Assembly: GCA_965363675.1 (NCBI GenBank)
Contig: CBDTTW010000031.1
Location: 1 to 21,604, forward strand
Length of the DNA: 21,604 bases
Direction of reading: 5' to 3'
DNA from: CBDTTW01 sp965363675
GTDB taxonomy: Bacteria > Bacteroidota > Rhodothermia > Rhodothermales > DASSAV01
Within the stretch, counting starts at the first letter, position 1, and the number at the start of each line of letters is the position of its first letter. This document shows, piece by piece, positions 13,896 to 21,401 of this stretch. Position numbers and translations under genes: made by a program. The notes under the pieces were generated by a model. It was not told where the DNA came from and searched no databases. It saw only the letters and a program-made list of their open reading frames with translations.

Positions 13896-15224
13896 TCAGG
13901 CGAGGGGTTCGGGCGCGGCGGCGTGCGGCGTCGCGCGGCGGTCGCGCTCGGAGATGAGCCCGGCGGCGCCCCGGTTGGTGAAGTAGGCATAGCCCCAGGC
14001 CAGCAGCACCCCCAGGCGGTTGCGGAAGCCGACGAGGTAGAGGATGTGCACGAACAGCCACAACAGCCAGGCAAACAGGCCGCCCGTCTCGAACGGCCCG
14101 ATGTCCGCCACGGCGCGGTTGCGCCCGATGACGGCCAGGTTGCCCTTGTCGAGGTAGCGGAACGGCTCGGTGGGTTTGCCTTGCATCCGGCGCAGGATGT
14201 TGCGGGCGGCGTGCTCGCCCATCTGGCGCGCGGCCGGGGCCACGCCCGGCGTCCAGTCCGGCGGGGCGCCGTTCCCGGCGGCGTGCGTCTGCGGGCGGCG
14301 CGGCGCGGCCGCCGCATCGCCGATGATGAACACCTCCGGCCGCTCCGGCGCGCTCAGGTCCTGGCGCACCAGCGCCCGGCCCATGCGGTCGGTGGGGCAG
14401 CCGAGGCGCGCCGGCAGCGGCGAGGCTTCGTTGCCGGCGGCCCACAGCACCGTGCGCGTCGGCACGCGTTCGTCGCCGATGCACACGTAGTCCGGGGCCA
14501 CCTCGGTCACGTGCGCGCCCAGGCGCACCTCGGCCCCGAGGCGCTGCAAGTCGCGCAGGGCCCGCGCCGAGAGCTTTTCGGGGAACGTCGAGAGCAGCCG
14601 GTCGCCGCCCTCCACGAGCAGCACGCGGATGTCGCGGGGGCGCACGCGCCGGTAGTCGCGCCGCGCGAGGGTGTGGCAGATCGCCGGCAGGATGCCGGCC
14701 AGTTCCACGCCGGTAGGCCCGCCGCCCACGATGACGAACGTCAGCAGGGCCGCGCGCTCCTCGGGGTCGGCGGTCTGCTCGGCCTGTTCCAGCGCCGAGA
14801 GGAAGCGGCTGCGGATGGTGCGCGCGTCTTCGAGCGTCTTGAGGCCGGGCGCCAGCGGCTCCCAGGATTCCTTGCCGAAGTACGAGTGCCGCGCTCCGGT
14901 CGCCACGATCAGGTAGTCATAGGCGAACGTCTGGCCGGGCTGCGAGGTCTGCACCTCGCGCCGCGCCGCGTCGATGGCGTGCACCTCGGCCAGGACGACG
15001 CGCAGGTTGCGCTGCCCGCTCAGCACCCGGCGCACCGGCGAGGCAATGTCGGCGGGGGAGAGCACGCCGGTGGCCGCCTGGTACAGCAACGGCTGGAACA
15101 GGTGATGGTTCGTCCGGTCGATGAGGGTGATGTCGGCGGGCGCGTTCCGGAGGGTTCTGGCGGCCGCCAGCCCGCCGAAGCCGGCGCCGATGATGACGAT
15201 GCGGGAGAGGGAGCCTGCCGCCAT
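13896..15224 (-). CDS. ndh: type II NADH dehydrogenase (NDH-2), FAD-dependent
   Basis: A 442-aa FAD/NAD(P)H oxidoreductase that would pass electrons from NADH to the quinone pool without pumping protons. The FAD-binding GxGxxG is at 13-18 (IIGAGFGGLAA), the NAD site GGGPTG at 167-172, and the second flavin contact IIGDAA at 299-304. HHLFQPLLYQAATGVLSP at 40-57 and the quinone-site AAGNEASPL plus PAARQMGEHAARNI are typical of NDH-2. The C-terminal hydrophobic stretch at about 378-412 (FAWLLWLFVHILYLVG) is the membrane-associating tail of this family. Start MAAGSLSRIVIIG places the Rossmann strand normally. It is 128 bases downstream of the partner-switching operon on the same strand, so read-through is possible. 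With menE it points to menaquinone-based respiration. Confidence 0.92.
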   Translation of the reverse strand: MAAGSLSRIVIIGAGFGGLAAARTLRNAPADITLIDRTNHHLFQPLLYQAATGVLSPADIASPVRRVLSGQRNLRVVLAEVHAIDAARREVQTSQPGQTFAYDYLIVATGARHSYFGKESWEPLAPGLKTLEDARTIRSRFLSALEQAEQTADPEERAALLTFVIVGGGPTGVELAGILPAICHTLARRDYRRVRPRDIRVLLVEGGDRLLSTFPEKLSARALRDLQRLGAEVRLGAHVTEVAPDYVCIGDERVPTRTVLWAAGNEASPLPARLGCPTDRMGRALVRQDLSAPERPEVFIIGDAAAAPRRPQTHAAGNGAPPDWTPGVAPAARQMGEHAARNILRRMQGKPTEPFRYLDKGNLAVIGRNRAVADIGPFETGGLFAWLLWLFVHILYLVGFRNRLGVLLAWGYAYFTNRGAAGLISERDRRATPHAAAPEPLA

Positions 15225-15352
15225 ACGCGTGCCTGTCGGGGGGGCGCGCCGCCATGCCTGCGCGCCGCTGCTTGAAGAAAGCGGGTTACACGGCAGGTAT
15301 ACGACGGCGAAGCCCGCGAGGATGCACGCGCGGGGCTAAAGCGTAGTTTATG

Positions 15353-16462
15353 CTACGCGCGCTGGAGCCAGAACATCAGGATGTCGTCGCCGAACTCGGG
15401 CTGCTGGCTGCGTTCGAGCACATTGCCGAGCATGTGGTTGACGGGCTGGTTGTGCATCAGCGCTTCCGAAGCGTGCGCCATGATGCCGCTCTCGCCGACC
15501 ATGTCGCCGGTGCGCAATTGCTGCTCCATCAAGCCGTCGGTATAGAGCAGCAGCGCGCTGCGCGAGGGCATCTCGATGGTCGTGTCGGTAAAGTCGGCCT
15601 CGGCGTCGAGCCCGAGGATGATGTCCGAGTAGGCGACCACCTCAGCGCCCGAAGGCGTGACGAGGATCGGGCGGCAGTGACCCGCGTTCGCATACGTGAC
15701 CAGATGCTTGGCCGGCTCCCACCGGATCAGCAGCAGCGAGGCGAAGGTTTCCTCCATCACCTCGTCTTTCATGAGCACCTGGTTGACGCGCTTCATGAGT
15801 TCGGCGGGCGAGGTCGCAAAGCGGAGCATCGCGTAGAGCGTGCCGCGCACGTAGCTCAGGAAGCTGAAGGCGTAGAACTTGGCCTGGAGGCCCTTGCCCA
15901 TCACGTCGCCGATGGTGAAGAAGAACACGCCCGGCTGCGCCTCCGTCCAGTCGAACAGGTCGCCGCCGCCCGACTCGCGCGGGCTGTTGTGGAAGAACAT
16001 GCGGTAGCCGGGCACCTCCGGCATCTTCTTCGGCATCAGGCGCTGCGAAAAGTCCTGACCGATCTTGGCGTCGAGTTGGGACTGGAACAGCTTGGTGCGG
16101 TCGAGCAGGCGCTCGATGCGCGAGAGGAGCTGCTCGATGTCGAAAGGCTTGGTGATGTAGTCATCGACGCCGGTGCGCATGCCCTTGAGGCGGCTGGTCT
16201 CGTCGGCCTTGGCCGTCAGGAAGATGAACGGGATGGCGCGCGTGGCCGGCTGCGCCTGAAGCGCCGCCTGCAACGCGAACCCGTCCATGCGGGGCATCAT
16301 GATGTCCGAGACGATCAGGTCCGGCGCCGATTCTGTGACGCGCGCCAGGGCTTCCTCGCCGTTGGCCGCCGTGCGCACCGCATACTGCTTGCTCAGCCGG
16401 TACTCAAGCAGGCGCCGCAGCGTATGCTCGTCTTCTACTACCAGAATCGAATACCTTTCCAT
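15353..16462 (-). CDS. response regulator with PP2C-type phosphatase output (RsbU/SpoIIE-like)
   Basis: A 369-aa signalling protein. Residues 1-120 form a receiver: acidic pocket E10/D11, phosphate acceptor Asp53 in IVSDIMMPRMDG, Thr83, Lys105 in ITKPFD. Residues about 135-369 form a PPM/PP2C serine phosphatase with metal ligands in GGGDLFDW (Asp168), GDVMGKG (Asp186), YTDGLME (Asp309) and EFGDDILM (Asp359/360). Such proteins dephosphorylate a STAS-domain antagonist when activated by phosphorylation of the receiver. The two genes upstream on the same strand encode just that antagonist and its kinase, so the three belong to one switch. The gap to the kinase gene is 40 bases. The sensor kinase that would phosphorylate Asp53 is not nearby. 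Confidence 0.92.
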   Translation of the reverse strand: MERYSILVVEDEHTLRRLLEYRLSKQYAVRTAANGEEALARVTESAPDLIVSDIMMPRMDGFALQAALQAQPATRAIPFIFLTAKADETSRLKGMRTGVDDYITKPFDIEQLLSRIERLLDRTKLFQSQLDAKIGQDFSQRLMPKKMPEVPGYRMFFHNSPRESGGGDLFDWTEAQPGVFFFTIGDVMGKGLQAKFYAFSFLSYVRGTLYAMLRFATSPAELMKRVNQVLMKDEVMEETFASLLLIRWEPAKHLVTYANAGHCRPILVTPSGAEVVAYSDIILGLDAEADFTDTTIEMPSRSALLLYTDGLMEQQLRTGDMVGESGIMAHASEALMHNQPVNHMLGNVLERSQQPEFGDDILMFWLQRA

Positions 16463-16502
16463 AGGGACGCACCTGGCGGGAATGCCGTGTCAGCGTAGGG
16501 GG

Positions 16503-16958
16503 CTACTCGAAGGGGATTTCGAGCCACAAGTTTTCGTCGTTCGAGACTGCAAAGGCGAGGCGGTGGCGCTCGTCGCCCACAGGGCTGTACGTGAGGTTCT
16601 CGGTGCATGTTTGCAGCATGAGCAGCCCCATGCCGCGGTCGGGCAGCTTGTCGAGCACTTCCTTGCGAAACGTGATTTGCCCTTGAAGGTCGAAGCCTTT
16701 GGAGTTGTCGTCTATGGTGCACCGAAGCTGATCGTCGGCCTGGAAAAACTCGATGGCGATCTGCGGGGCGCGCGCGTCGAAGTCGGCGTGCTGCACCAGG
16801 TTCGCCAGCCACTCGTGGACGGCCAGCTTGGTGCGGTAGAGCGTGTCGTCCGTAATCCCCGGAGGACGGTTGCCGTTGCCGACCCAGTGCTCGAACATGT
16901 CGTGCACCCGGTCGATCACGGTGTCCAGATCTTCGAAGACGTGTTTGACGGGTTTCAT
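16503..16958 (-). CDS. anti-sigma factor-type serine kinase (RsbW/SpoIIAB-like, HATPase_c)
   Basis: A 151-aa GHKL ATPase. The N box is AVHEWLANLVQHA (Glu49, Asn53, His57), the G1 box IDDNSKGFD (Asp84, Gly88) and the G2 box DRGMGLLML (Gly109, Gly111), all intact. RsbW-type kinases phosphorylate a serine in a STAS antagonist and, when free, bind and silence a sigma factor or another output. The ATG at 16958 is chosen because a longer frame to 17120 would overlap the STAS gene and yields an unnatural arginine-rich sequence. It lies 55 bases downstream of the STAS gene and 40 bases upstream of the phosphatase gene. The output partner is not encoded in the window, so the target is unknown. Confidence 0.9.
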   Translation of the reverse strand: MKPVKHVFEDLDTVIDRVHDMFEHWVGNGNRPPGITDDTLYRTKLAVHEWLANLVQHADFDARAPQIAIEFFQADDQLRCTIDDNSKGFDLQGQITFRKEVLDKLPDRGMGLLMLQTCTENLTYSPVGDERHRLAFAVSNDENLWLEIPFE

Positions 16959-17013
16959 GCGGACGCGAACGGCAAACTTCCAGATACCTGCAAACTCGGG
17001 CGGCTTTCTGCGG

Positions 17014-17352
17014 CTACACCAGCGCTTCGCGCGCGGCGTCCACGGTCGGGAACTGCCGGAACACCTTGTAGGTGCGCGTGAGTTGCACCACCACCTGCAC
17101 CGGGCGCGAGACGGCGGCAAAGACGACCTGGCCGTTGAGCGGGGAGACCTGGCGGTAGAGCGAGAAAATGGAGCCCAGGCCCGTCGAGTCCAGAATGCCC
17201 GTCTCGGAAAAGTCCAGGATGAAGTTCAGCGCGCCGTCGCGCACCTGGTCCTGGCAGGCCGTCTTGAACTCGGCCGCGTTCCTGAAGTCCAGCGCCTTCC
17301 CAATACGGACCGTGACGGTCTGCTCGCTCTGCGCATCAACGATAAAACTCAT
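17014..17352 (-). CDS. STAS-domain anti-anti-sigma factor (RsbV/SpoIIAA-like)
   Basis: A 112-aa single-domain STAS protein. The phosphorylation loop ILDSTGLGSIF holds the conserved Asp55-Ser56; Ser56 is the expected phosphate acceptor. The earlier strand FILDFSETGILD and the final amphipathic helix TVDAAREAL are typical. In its unphosphorylated state such a protein binds the kinase and releases the kinase target. The start at 17352 (MSFIVDAQ) fits the family; the in-frame codon at 17385 adds 11 residues without a conserved pattern. First gene of the minus-strand partner-switching operon, with a promoter candidate at 17395-17425. Confidence 0.92.
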   Translation of the reverse strand: MSFIVDAQSEQTVTVRIGKALDFRNAAEFKTACQDQVRDGALNFILDFSETGILDSTGLGSIFSLYRQVSPLNGQVVFAAVSRPVQVVVQLTRTYKVFRQFPTVDAAREALV

Positions 17353-17640
17353 AATGACGCCTACGGGTAAAGAGTATGTTGGCAAGCCGCCGGACCTAAT
17401 ATCGGTCGCCTGTGGCGGAACTAAAGCACGAAATCCCGCTCTTGAGGCTTTTCACAGCCCGAGAACCTCGCGGCGGGGGTAGATTGTCAGGGGTCCCGAC
17501 GCCTCTATCTGCTCTTCAACAGCACAACCTACACGAAAGGCGATGAAATATAAAGCTTCGCGCGCGCGCCGCGCTGGTATTCGTCTGAAGTTGATGCATG
17601 CGCGGCTCTTACGCCGCATGCCGGGCGGCGGAGGGCGCGC
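17353..17640. other. 288-base divergent intergenic region
   Basis: It separates the minus-strand STAS gene from the plus-strand B3/4 gene and must hold both promoters. It is visibly less GC-rich than the genes, with AT-rich patches near 17395-17425 and 17535-17555 (ATGAAATATAAAGC). No RNA gene or repeat is recognisable. A spaced TTG (17484) and TATCTGCT (17506) could serve the plus-strand gene but would leave a leader of about 130 bases. Confidence 0.4.
17395..17425 (-). promoter_or_regulatory. candidate promoter of the partner-switching operon
   Basis: On the minus strand TTTAG is followed after exactly 19 bases by TATTAGG. The spacing fits the Bacteroidota -33/-7 layout; the -7 element keeps TA and TnnG-like bases but is not a full match. 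The leader to the STAS start would be about 37 bases. Confidence 0.35.
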
Positions 17641-18339
17641 ATGATTACCGTGCATAACCGCCTGGAAGGCGACGCCTGGCTGGGGGTGGTGTATGCGGCC
17701 CCTGTGGACCCGGCCGCCGCCCCCGCCGCGCTCGAGCGGCGCCTGGCCGCCGCGCTCGCCCGCCGCCGCGCGCCGCTCGCGCCCGCCGAGGAGGCGGTGC
17801 GCGCCGCCGCGCGGGACATGCTGCGCTGGGGGGCCTACCGCCCGACCGGGCGCGGCAAGCCGGCCAGCGAGTACCTGCTGCGCGCCGCCGGCCCCGAGGG
17901 CGAGGGCTTCCCGCGCATCAACGCCCCCGTCGATGCCTGCAACCTCGTCAGCCTGGAGGCGCTGCTGCCCATCTCGCTGTGGGACGTGGACCTGGCCGCC
18001 GCCGACGCCTATACGTTCCGGCGCGGCCGCCCGGAGGAGGCGTACGTGTTCAACGCGAGCGGCCAGGCCATTGCGCTGCGCGACCTTGCGGTGGGCTGCC
18101 GCCTCGGGGCCGACGGCGCCGAGGAACCCATCGTCAACCCGGTCAAGGACAGCCTCGCCACCAAAACCACCCCGCAGACGCGGCGCGTGGCGGCGGCCGT
18201 CTACGCGCCGGCCATGGCCGCCGAGGCCCTGCCTGCCGTCTGCGAGGGCTTCGCGGCCCTGCTGGCGGCGTGCGGCGCGGCCGTGCAGACGGCCTGGGGC
18301 GTGGCGGGGCCGGGCCAGACGCTTCGCCTCGCGCAATGA
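17641..18339 (+). CDS. B3/4 domain protein (PheRS beta-related, COG3382-like)
   Basis: A 232-aa cytoplasmic protein with the B3/4 fold of the phenylalanyl-tRNA synthetase beta chain, found alone here. The key segments are YRPTGRGKPASEYLLRAA (about 67-84) and FPRINAPVDACNLVSLEALL (about 91-110), followed by PISLWDVDLAAA and, near the C-terminus, NPVKDSLATKTTPQTRRV. Stand-alone B3/4 proteins have been proposed to act on mischarged tRNA or a related amino acid adduct, but most are uncharacterised. The Ala/Arg-rich first 65 residues are consistent with high GC bias. The start ATG at 17641 begins MITVHNRLEG. It precedes the lptC-lptA-lptB cluster by 76 bases. Confidence 0.82.
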   Translation: MITVHNRLEGDAWLGVVYAAPVDPAAAPAALERRLAAALARRRAPLAPAEEAVRAAARDMLRWGAYRPTGRGKPASEYLLRAAGPEGEGFPRINAPVDACNLVSLEALLPISLWDVDLAAADAYTFRRGRPEEAYVFNASGQAIALRDLAVGCRLGADGAEEPIVNPVKDSLATKTTPQTRRVAAAVYAPAMAAEALPAVCEGFAALLAACGAAVQTAWGVAGPGQTLRLAQ

Positions 18340-18415
18340 ACCGGCGCCCGGCGCGTTCTACACCGGACCGCTGCGTGCGTACCTTGCCCTCGGTTTAACC
18401 CCGCCGCCGCCTGCC

Positions 18416-19024
18416 ATGCTCCACCCGCCGCCTGCCTGCCGCCTGGGCCGCCTCCGGGCGGGGCTGCCCTGTGCTCTGGCGGCGTGCGCGCTGCTCGCGG
18501 CGGGCGGGTGCCGCACGGAGCCGCCGCTGCCTTCGGCGCCCGAGGCCCCCGGGGGCGTGCGCCCCAGCGTCGAGGTGTGGGGGGCGAACCTGTTCGTCAG
18601 CGAAATCGGCAAGCCGCGCGTGCACATCCGCGCCGCCTACCTGGCAAAGTACACGCGCGGCGACACCACCTACACGCTCATGCGCTCGGCCTCCGACACG
18701 TCGAGGGCGCGCGTCGTGGCTCGCCTCTACGACGCCGAAGGCCGGTTCGCCGCTATGCTGACGGCCCGCGAACTCAAGTGGTTCGAGGCGCAGGGGCGCT
18801 ACGAGGCGCGCGGCGGCGTGCGGGTCGTCACGCCGGAGGGGCGCACGCTTCAGTCGGAAAACCTCGTCTGGGATCAGACCGCGCGCCGCGTCCGGACGCT
18901 CGGCTTCGTGCGCATCCGGACCGACCGGGAGCAGCTTCAGGGCTACGACCTGGAGGCCGATGAGAACCTGGAAACCTACAACCTCGCCCGCGTGACGGGG
19001 CTGGTGACCGTGGAGGAAGGATGA
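18416..19024 (+). CDS. lptC: LptC-like lipopolysaccharide export protein, predicted lipoprotein
   Basis: A 202-aa protein with a signal peptide ending in LLAAGGC, so Cys32 would be lipidated. The rest fits LptC (YrbK): PSVEVWGANLFVSEIGKPRVHIRA, then KYTRGD, LYDAEGRFAAMLTARELKWFE, GRYEARGGVRVVTPEGRTLQSENLVW and the closing DLEADENLETYNLARVTG; these alternating strands form the beta-jellyroll that passes lipopolysaccharide from LptB2FG to LptA. Its start ATG lies 76 bases after the B3/4 gene. The stop overlaps the next start by ATGA at 19021-19024, so the two are translationally coupled. Canonical LptC has a membrane helix; replacement by a lipid anchor is what is seen in this phylum. The fold and context are well supported. 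Confidence 0.85.
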   Translation: MLHPPPACRLGRLRAGLPCALAACALLAAGGCRTEPPLPSAPEAPGGVRPSVEVWGANLFVSEIGKPRVHIRAAYLAKYTRGDTTYTLMRSASDTSRARVVARLYDAEGRFAAMLTARELKWFEAQGRYEARGGVRVVTPEGRTLQSENLVWDQTARRVRTLGFVRIRTDREQLQGYDLEADENLETYNLARVTGLVTVEEG

Positions 19025-20499
19025 GCCTGCGCCGCTGCGCCCTCGTGCTCGCGCTCCTGGCCGCGCTCGCGCCTCCCGGCGGCGCTGCGTGGGCGCAGCA
19101 GACGCCGCCCGCCGACTCGGCGCGGGCCTCCGGCGGGCGCACCGTCCGCGAGGTCGAGATCCTTTCGGCCGACGCGCTCGCGCAAACCTCCGACGGCGTC
19201 GAGCGTGTCCGCACGCTCACCGGCAACGTGCGCATGCGCCAGGAGAAAACCCTGCTGTGGGCCTCCTCGGCCGTGCAATACGTGGACCGGCAGGAAATCG
19301 TCTTCGACGGCCTCGTGCGGATCATCGACGAGGGCGACAGCCTGCGCGCCGAGCACGTCGTCTATGACAGCGGCCGCAAAATCGGGCGCGCTTCCGGGGC
19401 CGTCCGCCTCGCCGATGGCGAAGTGGTTGTGCTGGCCCCTACGGCGCGCTACTTCGTGGACGAGAAGCGCGCCGAGTTCGAGGACGGGCTGACCCTCGTG
19501 GACAGCGCCACGACGGTAAAGGCCCTCAGCGGGGTGTACTGGAGCGAGCAGGAGCGCGCCGAGTTCGCCGGGCAGGTGCGCCTGCAAGAAACGGCCTCGT
19601 ACATCGAAGCCGACTCGGTGACCTATCACCGCGATACCGAAGTCGCCCTGGCGCGCGGCAACGTCTACATCGAGCGCATCGGCGACGACGAGGAGGCCGC
19701 CGCCCCGGACAGCTCGCGCCGCACCTATCTCTACGGCGCGTGGGCGCACAGCGACAACAAAAACCACTACAGCCGCGTCGGCGGGCGCCCGCTGCTCGTG
19801 CGCGTCACGACCGACTCGACGGGCGCCGCCGACACGCTCCTGGTGCGCGCGCGCACGCTCGAAGTCAGCCGCGTCGATTCGCTCCAGCGCCTCGTCGCCA
19901 CGGACTCGGTGGCCGTGCTTCAGGGCGACCTTGCCGCCCGTGCGGACTCGCTCGTCGTGGACCGCATCCGCGCCGAGGAGGAGGCGCGCCTGGAGGAAAC
20001 GCGCCTCTTCGGCGGCCCTATCGTCTGGATGGACGCCTCGCAGATCACCGGCGACACCGTGCGCGTGGTCGGCCGCGAGGGCCGCATCGACACGCTCCTG
20101 GTGACCGGACGGGCCTTCCTGGCTCAGCGCGACACCCTGCTGGACCGCATCCGGCAGCTCCGGGGCGAGCGGCTCGTGGGGGTGTTCGCGCAGGATTCGC
20201 TGCGCACGCTCACGGCCACGCCCGAGGCCGAGCTGATCTATTTCAACCGCAACGACCGCGACGAGCCCGACGGCGCCGTGCGCACCGCCGCCGACCGCGT
20301 CACGCTGCGCTTTGCCGGCGAAGCGCTCGACCGGGTCGAGGCCGTCGGGGGGGTGCAAGGCACGTACTATGCCGAGCACCTCGTGCCCTCGCCGTTCGCC
20401 CTCGAAGGGTTCCGGTGGGCGCCCGAGGAACGCCCCCGGCGCGCCGATTTGCTGCAAAGCCGCCCGCCGCCGGATCCACCCCTGACGCTCTCGCCATGA
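19021..20499 (+). CDS. lptA: LptA/OstA-like periplasmic lipopolysaccharide transport protein, enlarged
   Basis: A 492-aa exported protein, more than twice the length of E. coli LptA (about 185 aa). The signal peptide is MSLRRCALVLALLAALAPPGG with a likely cut after AWAQ (about residue 26). The body is a long series of OstA-type strands that repeat the pattern of a short name-like strand and a polar turn: LTGNVRMRQEKTLLWASS, YVDRQEIVFDGLVRI, GDSLRAEHVVYD, ARYFVDEKRAEFEDG, ETASYIEADSVTYH, ALARGNVYIERI and later DASQITGDTVRVVG. Such strands stack into a beta-jellyroll bridge across the periplasm. The order lptC-lptA-lptB is that of the classical cluster. It overlaps lptC at 19021 and lptB at 20496 by ATGA in both cases. 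The symbol is by family and position. Confidence 0.85.
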   Translation: MSLRRCALVLALLAALAPPGGAAWAQQTPPADSARASGGRTVREVEILSADALAQTSDGVERVRTLTGNVRMRQEKTLLWASSAVQYVDRQEIVFDGLVRIIDEGDSLRAEHVVYDSGRKIGRASGAVRLADGEVVVLAPTARYFVDEKRAEFEDGLTLVDSATTVKALSGVYWSEQERAEFAGQVRLQETASYIEADSVTYHRDTEVALARGNVYIERIGDDEEAAAPDSSRRTYLYGAWAHSDNKNHYSRVGGRPLLVRVTTDSTGAADTLLVRARTLEVSRVDSLQRLVATDSVAVLQGDLAARADSLVVDRIRAEEEARLEETRLFGGPIVWMDASQITGDTVRVVGREGRIDTLLVTGRAFLAQRDTLLDRIRQLRGERLVGVFAQDSLRTLTATPEAELIYFNRNDRDEPDGAVRTAADRVTLRFAGEALDRVEAVGGVQGTYYAEHLVPSPFALEGFRWAPEERPRRADLLQSRPPPDPPLTLSP

Positions 20500-21269
20500 T
20501 GACGGACGCCCCTTTGCCCCCTACGCCGGAGGCCGCCCCCACGCTGCGCGCCGAGGGCCTCGTCAAACGCTACCGCAAGCGCGCCGTCGTGGACGGCGTG
20601 AGCCTGTCGGTGGCCCCCGGCGAAATCGTCGGGCTGCTCGGCCCCAATGGCGCCGGCAAAACCACCACCTTCTACATGATCGTCGGCATGGCGCGCCCCG
20701 ACGCCGGGGCCATCTACCTCGGCGAGCGCGACATCACGCGCCTGCCGATGTACCGGCGCGCCCGGCGCGGCCTCGGCTACCTGGCGCAGGATGCCTCGAT
20801 CTTCCGTCACCTGAGCGTCGAGGACAACCTGCACGCCGTGCTGCAATTCCAGCCCGTCAGCCGCGCCGAGCGCAAGGAGCGCGTCGAGGGGCTGCTTCAG
20901 GAATTCGGCCTGGAGCGCGTGCGCCGCTCGAAGGGCTACATGCTCTCCGGGGGCGAGCGCCGCCGCACCGAGATCGCGCGCGCCCTCGCCACGCGCCCCC
21001 GGTTCTTTCTGCTCGACGAGCCGTTCGCCGGCGTCGATCCCATCGCCGTCGAGGACATCCAGAGCATCGTGGCCGACCTCCGGGCGCGCGGCATCGGGGT
21101 GCTCATCACCGACCACAACGTGCACGAGACGCTCGCCATCACCGACCGCGCCTACCTGCTCTACGAGGGCCGCATCCTCAAGCACGGCACCGCCGAGGCG
21201 CTCGCCTCCGACGAGGAAGTGCGCCGCCGCTACCTCGGCGAGAAGTTTACCCTCGAACGCTACCGCTGA
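20496..21269 (+). CDS. lptB: LptB, ABC transporter ATPase for lipopolysaccharide export
   Basis: A 257-aa cytoplasmic ATPase. Walker A is GPNGAGKT at 49-56, the Q loop is Gln98 in YLAQDASIFRHLSVEDN, the ABC signature LSGGERRR is at 150-157, Walker B is FLLDEPFAGVD at 171-181 and the switch His is His207 in TDHNVHETL. The segments SIFRHLSVEDN and KGYMLSGGERRR, and the ending with YLGEKFTL, are specific to LptB and not to amino-acid transporters. Dimers of LptB power LptFG and thereby drive lipopolysaccharide through LptC and LptA. The first ATG at 20496 overlaps the lptA stop; a second in-frame ATG follows at 20499. LptF and LptG are not encoded here. A hairpin follows at 21286. Confidence 0.96.
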   Translation: MMTDAPLPPTPEAAPTLRAEGLVKRYRKRAVVDGVSLSVAPGEIVGLLGPNGAGKTTTFYMIVGMARPDAGAIYLGERDITRLPMYRRARRGLGYLAQDASIFRHLSVEDNLHAVLQFQPVSRAERKERVEGLLQEFGLERVRRSKGYMLSGGERRRTEIARALATRPRFFLLDEPFAGVDPIAVEDIQSIVADLRARGIGVLITDHNVHETLAITDRAYLLYEGRILKHGTAEALASDEEVRRRYLGEKFTLERYR

Positions 21270-21285
21270 AATCCCGGCGCAAACG

Positions 21286-21319
21286 GCCCTTGCCGCCGTG
21301 CGGACGGCGAAGGGGCTTT
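21286..21319 (+). terminator. imperfect hairpin after lptB, probable terminator
   Basis: GCCCTTGCCG at 21286-21295 pairs with CGGCGAAGGGGC at 21305-21316 with two bulged G bases, followed by a short TTTAAT tail. It begins 16 bases after the lptB stop and fits the end of the lpt operon, although the stem is not perfect. Confidence 0.5.
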
Positions 21320-21347
21320 AATCCGGGCGGGCGGGGGCGTATTTTAA
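21317..21347 (+). promoter_or_regulatory. candidate promoter of the DAHP synthase gene
   Basis: TTTAA at 21317-21321 and TATTTTAA at 21340-21347 are separated by 18 bases; the second matches TAnnTTTG in six of eight positions. The leader to the ATG at 21402 would be about 48 bases. The first half overlaps the tail of the lptB terminator. Confidence 0.35.
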
Positions 21348-21401
21348 TCCGCTACCCACACAGGGCGCCGGTCTCCGGCGTCTTCACGATACCGAGGCGT
21401 T

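Noticed and set aside
13833..15275. 480-codon plus-strand frame opposite NDH-2
   Set aside because: The minus-strand frame has both nucleotide-binding motifs of NDH-2; the plus-strand frame is arginine/alanine-rich with no signature.
17452..18336. 294-codon minus-strand frame opposite the B3/4 gene
   Set aside because: The plus-strand frame carries recognisable B3/4 motifs; the minus frame is the usual antisense by-product of GC-rich codons.
18976..20457. 493-codon minus-strand frame opposite lptA
   Set aside because: The plus-strand frame matches the OstA family and is coupled to lptC and lptB by ATGA overlaps; the opposite frame has no motif.
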